From assembly GCF_963576675.1 (NCBI RefSeq), contig NC_088919.1, forward strand, positions 41,996,501 through 42,060,500: a stretch of 64,000 nt of DNA. Reading direction: 5' to 3'. The stretch comes from Euphorbia lathyris (Eukaryota > Streptophyta > Magnoliopsida > Malpighiales > Euphorbiaceae). The notes under the pieces were generated by a model that did no database searches, was not told where the DNA came from, and saw only the letters and a list, made by a program, of their open reading frames with translations. A program made the position numbers and the translations under genes. This document shows, piece after piece, positions 33,332 to 42,840 of this stretch. Positions within the stretch are counted from its first letter, which is position 1. Each line of letters opens with the position of its first letter.

Positions 33332-33335
<4 letters not shown>

Positions 33336-33855
33336 TTTTTAATTTTTATTTATAAATCTTTTAATGTTAGATATCAACAATTATAACAGAAGTCAATCTT
33401 GAAGAATGAATGAGAATGATCAAGAAGCAATGAAATTATGAAGGAATGTTTTTTTTTTATGTTATTTGATACTTTTTTAATGGAATTATGGATAATTTTG
33501 TTGGTATTTTTAGGTGATTGTGTGATTTGGTATTTTTTTTAATGGAATTATGAACTTATGAATATGGTACATTTCAAGTTTTAGGTGATTTAGAATTTAG
33601 AAGCTACTGCTTCTGTAATTGGGAATTTAAGGGTAAACAGGGATTCCTCATACCCACGGTTTCCCCGTGGAGTGGGGATGGGGACAGTTTTTTCCCTGTT
33701 TAGCTGGCGGGGACGGAGATGGGGAATTCCCATTTAGGTGGGGATAGGGATGGGAAACCAAATCCCCGCCCCGCCCCGTTTACATCCCTACTAATAGGTC
33801 ACCTCTCTAGACCAGAAAATCCCACAAACATCTTATCAGAACTCATGATTGACAC

Positions 33856-34590
33856 TGTTAAAGAAATGAGGAATAATTGATCAAATATTTAGTGAAAAAT
33901 ATTCAGATAAACTCGGCTCACATATATTTCAACAAATTAAAATGATACAATTGTTTTACAAACACACTCCTCACTCACGTATGGGTAACTCACAACTCTA
34001 CTTCTATAAGCAAAAATGCCGACACTACAATTTAATAAAAACCACATATTCTAGACTTTTTTCTCTTGATCAATCCTCTTCCATAAATCCATTATCTTTT
34101 TCCTTTCACATACTTGGACATATTCAAACAACTAGTCTTCATGCATTGGCATTAATCATCACATGTATGTTTTGAGTTTATATTTGCCACACTAGACAAT
34201 AATATTTCTTCATCCAATTATTATTTTGTCTTAATCTTATCTACCTATATACAATAATTGTATTTATATTATTTATGAAAAACCACTAAGTGTTTTATTT
34301 TTATTCTCAAGCTTTTACTGTTAAGTTTACCATTTTAACACGCCCCCGTAAACTTAATTTTTCGTAACTTCCAACTAGGCTCTCAACTGACTGAATACGT
34401 CGTGCTTTAGCGGTTTCGTGAAAATATCTGCAATTTGATCTTGAGTTTTCGCGTACTTCAGATTCATCTCCGTTTGCTCAATGCACTCCCGAATAAAATG
34501 ATACTCCGTATCAATGTGCTTACTTCGATCATGAAACACTGGATTTTTCGCTAATGCCAGTGCAGATTTAAAGAAACAAACCAGACCAAC
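33856..34590 (-). mobile_element. copia 3' end: LTR plus RNase H fragment
   Basis: The block 33856-34340 begins TGTTAAAG and ends TTTTAACA, LTR-like, and is followed by a polypurine tract (complement CGCCCCCGTAAACTT at 34341-34355). Next, on the minus strand, is a copia RNase H C-terminus (SALALAKNPVFHDRSKHID, ECIEQTEMNLKY, QDQIADIFTKPL). The rest of pol, gag and the other LTR are absent, so it is 5'-truncated by rearrangement. Confidence 0.75.
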
Positions 34591-34756
34591 AAAGTAGCAA
34601 TTTATTTTGGGTAACAGTTTTGTTTGTGGATTTTATTTTGATATATTACAATTGAAATAGTTTTTTTAAAGATAATTCAGCTTGTTTCTATTTCTTATTC
34701 AGTTCTATTTGACATCATAAATGAGATTTCCATTCTATTATTTTGCATTCATTGAC

Positions 34757-35755
34757 ATGGAAATGGACGCATTTGATGTTGATCAATTTGGTCAAGTTGG
34801 AGAAAATCTTGATGATGAGTTGATGGAGGTAAAAGACGATGCTAAATCCAAGAAACCACCGAGAAAGCAAACAAAATAGCTAATGATGCGAGCTATAAGA
34901 GCTGTCCGAATAGGGATGATTGTGATAAGTTTGAGAAAATATGTGAGTTTTTTTCACATTTTTATGACTTTACTCTTGTATTTTCACGGACCAAATATCC
35001 AATTACAAACTTGTACTTTCCTAGAGTCTGTACCATTTATGTGACTTTGATGCAAGAATCGAAGAGTGATGATAGATACAAAAAAGAAATGGCTAATCTG
35101 GTGTTTGAAAAGTTCAACAAATGTTGAAGCTTTTAGAGACATATTAGCAATTACGGTTATCTTAGATCCATGTTACAAGTTCACTTTTGTTGAGTGGTGT
35201 TATGAAGAGGTGTATGATAATGATGGGGTTTATGAGACAATGCATTTGAAAAACAAGTTGTGCACTTTCTTTACGTGCTATTCAAAAGCAAATGTGACAT
35301 CAAGGAGCAACTAACAAGCATCATTACTGTCGGTGAAAAGTCATAATCAATAAGTGCGAGATAAGCTTGTTTCTATCAAACAGAAAAATATTTTGAAGGT
35401 AATTTGCATTAGCCTTGTATTCCTTAATATATGTTACTAAAAATTTTGTTCTTTTTTTTAGAACTTTTTTGATAATAAGGAGGCTGCTGAACAAAGATCA
35501 CAATTGGATATATCTGGATGAGCCAATACTAGAAATCAATGATTTGGATGTGATGTCCTATTGGAAAGTCAATTCATTTCGCTATCCTGAAATTACAGTA
35601 ATAGCTCATGATGTGTTAGTCATTCCGGTATCGACGGTTGCATCAGATAATGCTTTTAGTGTAGGAGGAAGAGTGTTAGATTAATATCGGAGTTCACTAA
35701 AACATGACACAATTGAGGCCTTGATTTGCACACAATATTGGTTATTCGATGGCCA
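34757..35755 (+). pseudogene. decayed hAT transposase
   Basis: An ATG at 34757 opens MDAFDVDQFG...; after deletions follow FSRTKYPITNLYFPRVC, DPCYKF in a shifted frame, and the dimerisation domain YLDEPILEINDLDVMSYWKV, VIPVSTVASDNAFSVGGRVLD with a stop. The internal BED finger and most of the core are missing. Boundaries and target duplication were not found. It is unrelated in detail to the hAT at 19144. Confidence 0.7.
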
Positions 35756-36217
35756 AGGTAATATTTAGTAACATATATGCAATTTAGTTGATTGTCATTA
35801 TCTAGTTTCACTTGGATTAGACAAACAAATATGCTATAAAATTTGAGTTATATTGGCATGAACTGATTAAGCTTACATATATATGCACAAGCTAAACAAA
35901 CATGTTCTCCATTTTCACTAGTTAGACAAAAAAAAAGTTAAGCAACACACACTTGAAAACTAAAGGGATCTTAATCTTCGAGTTGTGGAACGACTTAGTG
36001 CTTTCCCTCATGCCCCCATTGCATGCTCTTGATTCCATCTCCTGGCAGTTGAATCAAAATATGCTCTATTGCCGAGGTATTTCTCAACAACTTCTTCTTG
36101 CCCATGAAATGACTCCTCAATGAGGGGCTATATTAGCAGTGCATATATATGCCACAACAGCTACAAAATGCATAGACTAATTAGATCACAAACATGATTA
36201 AATGTTTATCAAATAAC

Positions 36218-37827
36218 TGTTGGGATTTTTGAGAAGAATACAGAAGAAATTAATAAGAAAATGGTGCTAACAATTTTATTCAATTTGTCAATGTTCTGCA
36301 CAAATGAAAGATATAGATCTATACATTTTTATAGGCTTATAATGCAACAAAGAAAGAAGATTTTTAAGGAACAATAAAATCTCCACTATTTATCCCACTA
36401 ACAAATTAAAGACCCAGTAAAACTAGACTTAGTCAAAAAACAAACTTGAATCAAAGAATCAAAATCTCAACATTCCCTCATGATTCAAAGTTTTTTTACA
36501 TATGATGTACTTCCCATCATCGTCTTCTAATCAGAGCACTTCTCCCTGCAAATTGCTTCTCGGTGCACTTCTCACCGTAAATGGCTTCTCGGTGCACTTC
36601 TCACCCACCTTCAATTATTGGAGCACTTATCTCCAATATTAAAATGGTAATTCTTTATCAAAATCATATGCCAAATTGACATGTTCTTTTGTTTTATTAT
36701 TTCTGCAATTCCTTTGAATATACCCAAATTTCTTGCATTTGAAATACTAAGGCTTGCCCTTGTGCCAACATTATTTTTATTCATGACCATGTTTCTCACA
36801 ATGACCACATTGAGGAATTTTCATTTTTCCTTTTGAAGTTTTGGCAAAAAAAGCTTCTCCAACCACTTTTTCATTTTCTCTATTTCTCATTGCCCTTATT
36901 TGTTCTTGAGCCTGCAAAGAATTAATTAATATGGATAAAGATAATTTACTTATATCTCTTGAATCTTCAAGAGATGACAGTTTTGCCTCAAACCTTTCAG
37001 GCAAGCTCACAAACAATTTTTCTACAATTCTACTATCTGGTATATCTTCTCCCATCAGTCGAATCTTGTTCACCACCGCCATCAATTTGTCATAATACTC
37101 ATGAATCGACTCTTTTTCTTTCATACTTAGAGTCTCAAAATCCCTTTTGAGATTCAAGACTTACATCCTCCTTGTTCTTTCATTGCCTTGGTAAAGTTCT
37201 TTTAACTTATCCCAGGCCTCTTTTCCTGTTTCACAAATCATGATTCTTGTGAAAATTGATTCTGAAATAGCAGCATGAATTATTGATAAAGCTCTTGGAG
37301 CCTTTGTTAATCCATCTTCATGAGCTTTGATTTGATTTAGTGTTGGATTATTTCCAAGGGGTGGTATGTCCCTCTCAGATTCAACCCACTGCCATAAACC
37401 CAACCATCTCAGATGAGCTTTCATTTTGACAGCCCAAATTTGGTAATTTTCGCCATTAAAAATTGGAGGAGAAAGAATTGATGGGTGGTTGGAAGCCATG
37501 GTTGGGTTTTCTTTCAAAAAAAAAAAAAAACTAACAAATCCCTTAAAGATCACTAAGAATCTGATACCAATTGTTGGGATTTTTGAGAAGAATACAGAAG
37601 AAATTAATAAGAAAATGGTGCTAACAATTTTATTCAATTTGTCAATGTTCTACACAAATGAAAGATACAGATTTATGCCTTTTTATAGGCTTATAATGCA
37701 ACAAAGAAAGCAGATTTTTAAGAAACCATAAAATCCCCACTATTTATCCCACTAACAAATTAAAGACCCAATAAAACTAGACTTAGTAAAAAAATAAACT
37801 TTGAATCAAAGAATCAAAATCTCAACA
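36218..37827 (-). mobile_element. gag-only LTR retrotransposon (TR-GAG type)
   Basis: A complete 1610-bp element: LTRs 36218-36472 (255 bp) and 37572-37827 (256 bp) starting TGTTGGGATTTTTG and ending TCTCAACA; exact 5-bp target duplication ATAAC (36213-36217, 37828-37832); tRNA-Met-type primer site GGTATCAGATTC next to the right LTR on the minus strand. The internal part codes only for gag. The LTRs are very similar (a few substitutions and one indel). It must rely on pol from another copia element. Confidence 0.9.
36611..37499 (-). pseudogene. gag of the TR-GAG element
   Basis: Starts MASNHPSILSPPIFNGENYQ at 37499 and runs through copia gag motifs (YQIWAVKMKAHLRWLGLW, AWDKLKELYQGNERTRRM, YDKLMAVVNKIRLMG, LFVSLPERFEAKLSSLED). 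A single TAA at 37161-37163 interrupts an otherwise continuous frame. Zinc knuckle CGHCEKHGH is followed by two stops, and a second knuckle CKKFGYIQRNC lies beyond. Without pol there is no protease, so gag would not be processed in cis. Confidence 0.8.
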
Positions 37828-38330
37828 ATAACTAGATAAATTGTGTTAAATCTAACCGTGGTAGTGGGATAGGCAATGCGAGAAAGGAGATGGGGAAGAT
37901 AATTCATCCCATGAGGAGCCACATTAAGATGATAAATCCTAGTCATGAAATAAAACTAAGAATATGAAGATAGTTTGAGAGTATACAATATCATATATGG
38001 TCACATATCTTAATAAGATAAGTTGTTATTACTATCGGAGGTGTGGATGGGAACTCTAAAGGGTAGTAGATTCAGATTTGAAATACACCCTCTTCATATA
38101 TTGGGGCCCTCTTATCTTGACACCCCATTGTAATATGTTTTCATCCAAAGGACTTGTTAGCATCAAAGATCACAAGAATCATTACAAGTAGAAAGAAGAA
38201 AATATGGATTAACAGTAATACATTCGATGGCGATAAGCCACCCTGGATTCTTTTGGTACAATCTGCATAGGTCCAATAAGACCAGTCTCTAAACACGTCC
38301 AAGGGAAGCCATACATTGTAAATTTTTTTG

Positions 38331-39960
38331 GTCTAAATGTATAGAATGTTGTAGAACTGAACGAGTGAAAAGCTTAATATTTATACTTGTTTGATAGTGG
38401 CTAAGTGAAAGGGTGTGGAAGGGGAAATGGTAGTGCATTTAGGGTTTTGTGAAATGATGCTGGTGTATTAATGACCAGCTTTTGGTTTTGCATATATCAA
38501 GATTTGGGGATTATAGGCCTAATAATAACTTCAAGATATGCAGATACATCAAGATCGATTTTATTTCCCACTGGATGTGCATTACTTATATTTTTATATT
38601 ACATTCAGAAATTTATTGGTACAAATATAAACAGATTATGAGCATTGGTCTCTAATTAATTTAAAACCATTGATATACATAATTTCATGTTCATTTGAGT
38701 ATATTTCATTATTCAGTTCATTCGAAGATGAAAACAAAAAGCCACATTTAATTAAAAAAATGTTATTTAAATAACAATAGGAAGACACAAAAATAAATGA
38801 ATATGTCATCTGAAAACAAATCCATTGACATAATTGATTAAGACCTATGTCATCTGAAACAAACTACAACGACAGAAATTATTATACAAACTATAATCGC
38901 AAATACCAATATGTCAATTTTCCATATATCTCATTGATGTTTTTAATTATTAGGATGTCATGCAATGACCTTATAGGTGGCAGTCTTAATAAATAAGCTG
39001 TCATTGTAACACATGTAATATGACAACCTACAAATAGAGTTATGTCATGTGACGTGCCTTTACAAGACAAAATCCAACCATCATCTAAAGGTCCATCAGA
39101 CGGCAACGAGCCCCATAACAGTTTTATTTCTTGTGGGATGACGATTTGAACCATCGTTTGAAGGGCTTTTCGGCGTAGTGATATCATCATCTTTTTCGCC
39201 ATCTGAGTAAATCTCTTTGATATGTTCATTCATCTCATATTTAGTTGCTTTAATTCCCACCAATGTCTATTTGAAGAAGCGATTTTCAACATGTTCTTCA
39301 TGTGACTGGTCGATGGGTGTTAAGAAAGGTATCTCAGTGATGGTAACCATTCAGTTATCCACTGATTTATCCTGGTTCACGTCTTCCATATGAGATCCTT
39401 CGCTACTTGATTTTGCTTTGTTGATGTTTTGGTTGAGGAGACCGACCTCCTCAGGTGGTATGCTTCAATTCTCTTTTTGATGAACATAATTTTCATCCAT
39501 AAATAATTTTTTAAATATCCTATTGGATTCTCAAAGATAGAATTTCAGAATTTCTAAGGAAGAGAAGCAAAATCCTACACTATAATTGTATATATTTTGT
39601 CTATGCAATTAGAAAAAAAATGATAAATGCACACGATAAACCAAAGTTATTCTTAATTGAAATCATAGTTTCTAAAAAAATAAATTTAATTCTTCAAAAA
39701 AATAAAAAAAAATTTAATTGTAAAATTTAAATTTAGACCCTAAAAAAACAAACTCAATACCCTATATTATAAACCTAGATTTTAAAAAAACAAATTCTAT
39801 ATTCTAATTTATTAACTTTAGACTTTAATTTAAATATCTTATACCTTAAAAAATGAACACTAAATCTTAAAAAATAAACCATCTGGTTTCTAAAATATAT
39901 GACGTGACAATAATTTTTTAGTACAACATACGAATAACGTAATACATCGCATATATATTA
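38331..39960. other. AT-rich stretch, no gene recognised
   Basis: A minus-strand open frame of 112 codons (38891-39229) has no recognisable motif, and the adjoining 39230-39500 is slightly less AT-rich. This may be a decayed transposon ORF. The rest is AT-rich without features. Confidence 0.3.
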
Positions 39961-40225
39961 TTCTCTCTGTTTCATAATACATATCTTTTAAGTCTATGAC
40001 ATATAAATTAAGAAATGCAACTACTTTTAACTAAAACATTTGTTGCTCTGGTATTAATTGCTTTCACTAATTAATTTTTTTTATCTATTTCCAAAATAGA
40101 AGGCAACTTAAATACGAGTATATTTGATAAAAATCAATTAATGTGCATGGATTGAATCAAAATAACATATACTATTATGGAACAGAAAATTCTCTAGAAA
40201 GATATTTATTGTGAAACAGAGAGAA
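39961..40225. mobile_element. Stowaway (Tc1/mariner) MITE
   Basis: Terminal inverted repeats TTCTCTCTGTTTCATAATA and its complement TATTGTGAAACAGAGAGAA, with TA on both sides (39959-39960, 40226-40227). 265 bp and AT-rich, as for plant Stowaway elements. Confidence 0.8.
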
Positions 40226-40227
40226 TA

Positions 40228-40740
40228 TGATTTATTGAGATATTATAAATATATAGGGGTAATAGAAAACAACAAAGTATTAATTATACATAAAAAACAT
40301 TAAAAAATAAATATATTAAAATCACTTATTTAGTGTAATATAATTTAAATTATTACTTAATATAAGTTAATATAATTTATAGACAATTTTATAAATAATT
40401 AGGGGATGAATTACATAAATATGATCATAATATTTTAACTTTAATCAAGTTGATAATTTTTAGTTGTATTGTATTAAATAAGTTCATTTTTATTTTAGAA
40501 ATGTCATACACTAAAAATTAACTACCATCTTTTAACCTCATTCAAAATAAATAGTTAGTAGTAATTTTTTTATTGATAAAATTAAAAATAAGATTTGACG
40601 CAACCACAAATATTTAATAATATATGATTTTACGTGTAATTTCCTCATAATTAGGTGTAAAAAGCCCAAATATAAAACCCAATCCATTATATACATGAAA
40701 TAAGCATATCGAAATTAAACTGGTCACTAGGTCAGATTTA
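40228..40740. other. AT-rich upstream of snoRNA locus C
   Basis: No coding signal. AGCCCA and AACCCA words at 40668-40682 are weak site-II-like motifs of the downstream locus. Confidence 0.4.
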
Positions 40741-40764
40741 TATGTTTTTCAAGTTCAATAGTTG

Positions 40765-40785
40765 TGCGGCTATATATATCAACCC
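40765..40785 (+). promoter_or_regulatory. TATA box of snoRNA locus C
   Basis: TATATATATC at 40771-40780 in the context GTGCGGC-TATATATATC-AACCCC, the same as in locus A. The first snoRNA begins about 80 bp downstream, consistent with a Pol II polycistronic precursor. Confidence 0.6.
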
Positions 40786-40850
40786 CTTTCCCCCTTACCA
40801 TTGTACTCCGCCTCCTCTCTCCCTTTCTTCTTAATCTTTTTTGTACTGCT

Positions 40851-40928
40851 TTGTTATGATGATATATGCAGAGGTAGAAATAGTGCGGTGATGAAGCAAT
40901 TATTCGTGGACTAGAGTTTCTGATCTGA
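40851..40928 (+). ncRNA. C/D box snoRNA (locus C, RNA 1)
   Basis: Box C ATGATGA (40856-40862), C'-like TGATGA (40889-40894) and box D CTGA (40920-40923). Nearly identical to the copies at 1354-1432 and 14199-14277. Target not assigned. Confidence 0.7.
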
Positions 40929-41017
40929 GACTCTTCTTCTCAGAAATTGAAGATTAACCCTTGGCTGTCTGAGCACACTTCTTCTCTTTCCTTCTTTTTG
41001 TAGTTCAATCTTAGATC

Positions 41018-41106
41018 TGGCTTATGATGATAATTTCATTATCTTAGCGGATTTCAGTGAGATAAATTTATTTGTCCATGATCTGATTGTTACACACACT
41101 GAAGCC
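41018..41106 (+). ncRNA. C/D box snoRNA (locus C, RNA 2)
   Basis: GGCT/AGCC terminal stem around box C ATGATGA (41024-41030) and box D CTGA (41099-41102), with a possible D' CTGA at 41083-41086. Same RNA as 1155-1242. Target not assigned. Confidence 0.65.
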
Positions 41107-41182
41107 TACTAGAAATTTGATTTTCACTTTGTTTTTCATTTTGATTGATTGAAATCCAATTTTTATTTTGTAGATCTGGATT

Positions 41183-41292
41183 TGCTATGATGAGGTTAAG
41201 CACTTAATTGTGTGGCGGGTAGTGGATGAATGCCGGTTTTGGTATTCGCCGTGAACCCTCTTTATTTAACGACTTCTCCTTCCACTGAGCAC
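41183..41292 (+). ncRNA. C/D box snoRNA, 18S 3'-domain guide (locus C, RNA 3)
   Basis: Box C ATGATGA (41187-41193), box D CTGA (41285-41288). The 15 nt at 41269-41283 are perfectly complementary to 18S rRNA GGAAGGAGAAGUCGU. The unusually long spacer between the boxes (about 90 nt) is shared with locus A. A possible C' (GGATGAA) lies at 41224-41230. Confidence 0.78.
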
Positions 41293-41334
41293 TAATCCAA
41301 TTTAATTGAAATCTGATTATTTAAAAGATGGATT

Positions 41335-41392
41335 GCACCCATTACCAATTCCGGGGGATACATAGTTCCTCTCGGTATAATGGCACGGGTGC
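41335..41392 (+). ncRNA. conserved 58-nt hairpin (locus C)
   Basis: GCACCC/GGGTGC outer stem, ATTACC/GGTATAAT inner stem, followed by TATAGC. The ATA could be a variant ACA box, but no 5' partner hairpin is evident. Confidence 0.4.
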
Positions 41393-41399
41393 TATAGCT

Positions 41400-41545
41400 T
41401 TAAATGTGGTTTATCCTGATTTTTGGCGTTTGTTATCCATGTCATCTAATCCTGGAAACGCCACAGAAATTCTGTTTTTATAAATTCATGTCATCCCAAT
41501 GAGGAAGAAATCCCATAAGATAGGAAGTGCCGTATGACACTTTAA
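41400..41545 (+). ncRNA. candidate H/ACA-like RNA (locus C)
   Basis: GGCGTTT/AAACGCC stem, then ACAGAA (H-box match), then TGTCAT/ATGACA stem with ACA at its foot. Conserved with 700-842. The first hairpin loop (24 nt) is short for a standard H/ACA arm, so the call is tentative. Confidence 0.4.
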
Positions 41546-41745
41546 TACACAGCTCCTATTCTTTTCCGCATTTCCAATCCTCCAATTACCCTATATCTAA
41601 TATAATTCGGATTTGTTCCGTTTTCAGATTGGATTAGGTTATTTGGCAGGGGAGGTGCAGGATATGGTGTGTAACTGTGTGGGTGATTTGAAACGGGTCT
41701 CCTGAGGGTTTTTATCTTTGTAGTTGTTCAATTTGTATTGAATTA

Positions 41746-41893
41746 AAGGGCCGATGCCACGTCCCCGGTAGCCCTGTTGCAATGACCGGTGATGCTACAT
41801 TGGTCCGAAATAAATTTAATATTTCGCTTCCTGATAGGAATCTGTGGGAAGTGATTCCAGTCGATCCACAGAGCCATTAAAGCGATTACATTT
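41746..41893 (+). ncRNA. H/ACA box snoRNA (locus C)
   Basis: The 5' hairpin has a 9-bp lower stem GGGCCGATG/CATTGGTCC (41748-41756 with 41798-41806), a pocket, and an upper stem CCGGT/ACCGG. The H box is AAATAA (41808-41813). The 3' hairpin has a lower stem TCGCTT/AAGCGA (41824-41829 with 41880-41885), a two-sided pocket, and an upper stem TCTGTGG/CCACAGA. ACA lies at 41888-41890, three bases from the likely 3' end. All parts of the two-hairpin H/ACA plan are present at normal spacing. The pseudouridine targets were not derived. It lies 25 nt upstream of a C/D snoRNA. Confidence 0.8.
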
Positions 41894-41918
41894 TACATAT
41901 TTTGGGTGTGAAACGAGT

Positions 41919-42005
41919 GAAGCTAATGATGATTTCTTTTGTTTAGTTGGAATTACCGGCTGAATTAATTTTGATGTCAATTTTAGACTGGCTTTCTGAT
42001 GCTTC
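41919..42005 (+). ncRNA. C/D box snoRNA, 18S guide (locus C, RNA 4)
   Basis: Terminal stem GAAGC/GCTTC (41919-41923 with 42001-42005), box C ATGATGA (41926-41932), D' CTGA (41960-41963), box D CTGA (41996-41999). The guide GTTGGAATTACCG before D' pairs with 18S rRNA CGGUAAUUCCAGC. Its paired stem bases co-vary in length with locus A (GAAGCC/GGCTTC). Confidence 0.82.
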
Positions 42006-42220
42006 TTCTACCTGTTTTGGTTACATATCTATATGAACTAGATGTGTCTGTTACTATATGAAATGATATGGCTCTGCCTTTTTGAATCATTTAACACCTG
42101 CAGTGTTTGCCCGTGATCTTAGTAGGCGTTAGATTGAAATATTAATCAGTTTTTGTTTATTGTTTTCTTTTCAATCAGATTCTTTAATTCACATTGATTA
42201 TTGCTGCAATTCTATGCATT

Positions 42221-42576
42221 ATGACTGCATTTGGTTTTATTTTGCTAATCAGTTACGTTGTCATCATTTTTGTTTTGTTTTGATCATCAGCTTCAATTGT
42301 GTTGGCTTCAAGATGTTAGTTTTAAGTTTGACACAAATGAAGTTCATCATCAAAATAGAGCATACGATGATAACAAAGCTGACTGAACTTTTGAATAAGA
42401 AGCCAAATATAGTAATTATGACTGCATTTGGTTTTATTTTGCTAATCAGTTACGTTGTCATCATTTTTGTTTTGTTTTGATCATCAGCTTCAATTGTGTT
42501 GGCTTCAAGTTGTTAGTTTTAAGTTTGACACAAATGAAGTTCATCATCAAAATAGAGCATACGATGATAACAAAGC
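42221..42576. repeat. 159-bp direct duplication
   Basis: 42221-42379 and 42418-42576 are nearly identical (ATGACTGCATTTGGTTTTAT ... GATAACAAAGC) and are separated by 38 bp. The shared part overlaps the dispersed repeat seen at 11105-11180. Confidence 0.85.
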
Positions 42577-42589
42577 AACGATACCGACC

Positions 42590-42840
42590 CTGCAAATAAG
42601 GCCATTATCCCCCCATGAGGCATTACAATTGATTTTAGCGACCCCAGTGGGGGGAGGATGCCAAATTTTTTTAGGATCAAGGACAACGTTACCCGAGACG
42701 AGCTTAAGGGCAATTTTTAAATTGCTAGAGTCGGTAGCTAAGTGGTATTCCGCCAAAAACAGATCCGCTCTCAAGAACAGTCCGAGAATCAAGCCAAGTA
42801 TTTTTGTGGACAAAAATATTGCGTCTATACCGGGATTCAA
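42590..42840 (-). pseudogene. L1 LINE RNase H fragment
   Basis: The minus-strand frame contains WHPPPTGVAKINCNASWGDN, the typical start of the L1 RNase H domain, but stops soon after. No poly(A) tail or target duplication was seen. Confidence 0.55.

Larger units (their letters stand above)
19144..33790 (+). mobile_element. hAT transposon with BED-finger transposase, split by a Sirevirus
   Basis: An exact 8-bp target duplication CTAATAGG lies at 19136-19143 and 33791-33798. The right end reads TAGGGATGTAAACGGGG on the complement; the left end TAAGGATACAATTGGGG is a diverged partner. Subterminal arms are rich in GGGGACGGG words. Removing the nested retrotransposon leaves about 4.3 kb, a normal size for an autonomous hAT. 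The transposase gene is on the plus strand and spans both sides of the insertion. Frameshifts and the insertion make it inactive. Confidence 0.9.
36003..38330 (-). pseudogene. exon-like fragments of an unidentified host gene
   Basis: Three short minus-strand segments look like exons: 38235-38330 (YGFPWTCLETGLIGPMQIVP), 37859-37930 (YHLNVAPHGMNYLPHLLSRI, ending at a GT donor) and 36050-36200 (after a TTTGTAG acceptor, with a stop, then PLIEESFHGQEEVVEKYLGN). The gag-only LTR element at 36218-37827 lies in the intron between the last two. I do not recognise the protein and call it a gene relic or gene fragment with low confidence. Confidence 0.3.

Noticed and set aside
34757..35755. Treating this hAT relic as part of the 19144 hAT element
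   Set aside because: It lies outside the target duplication at 33791-33798 and its dimerisation domain differs in sequence.
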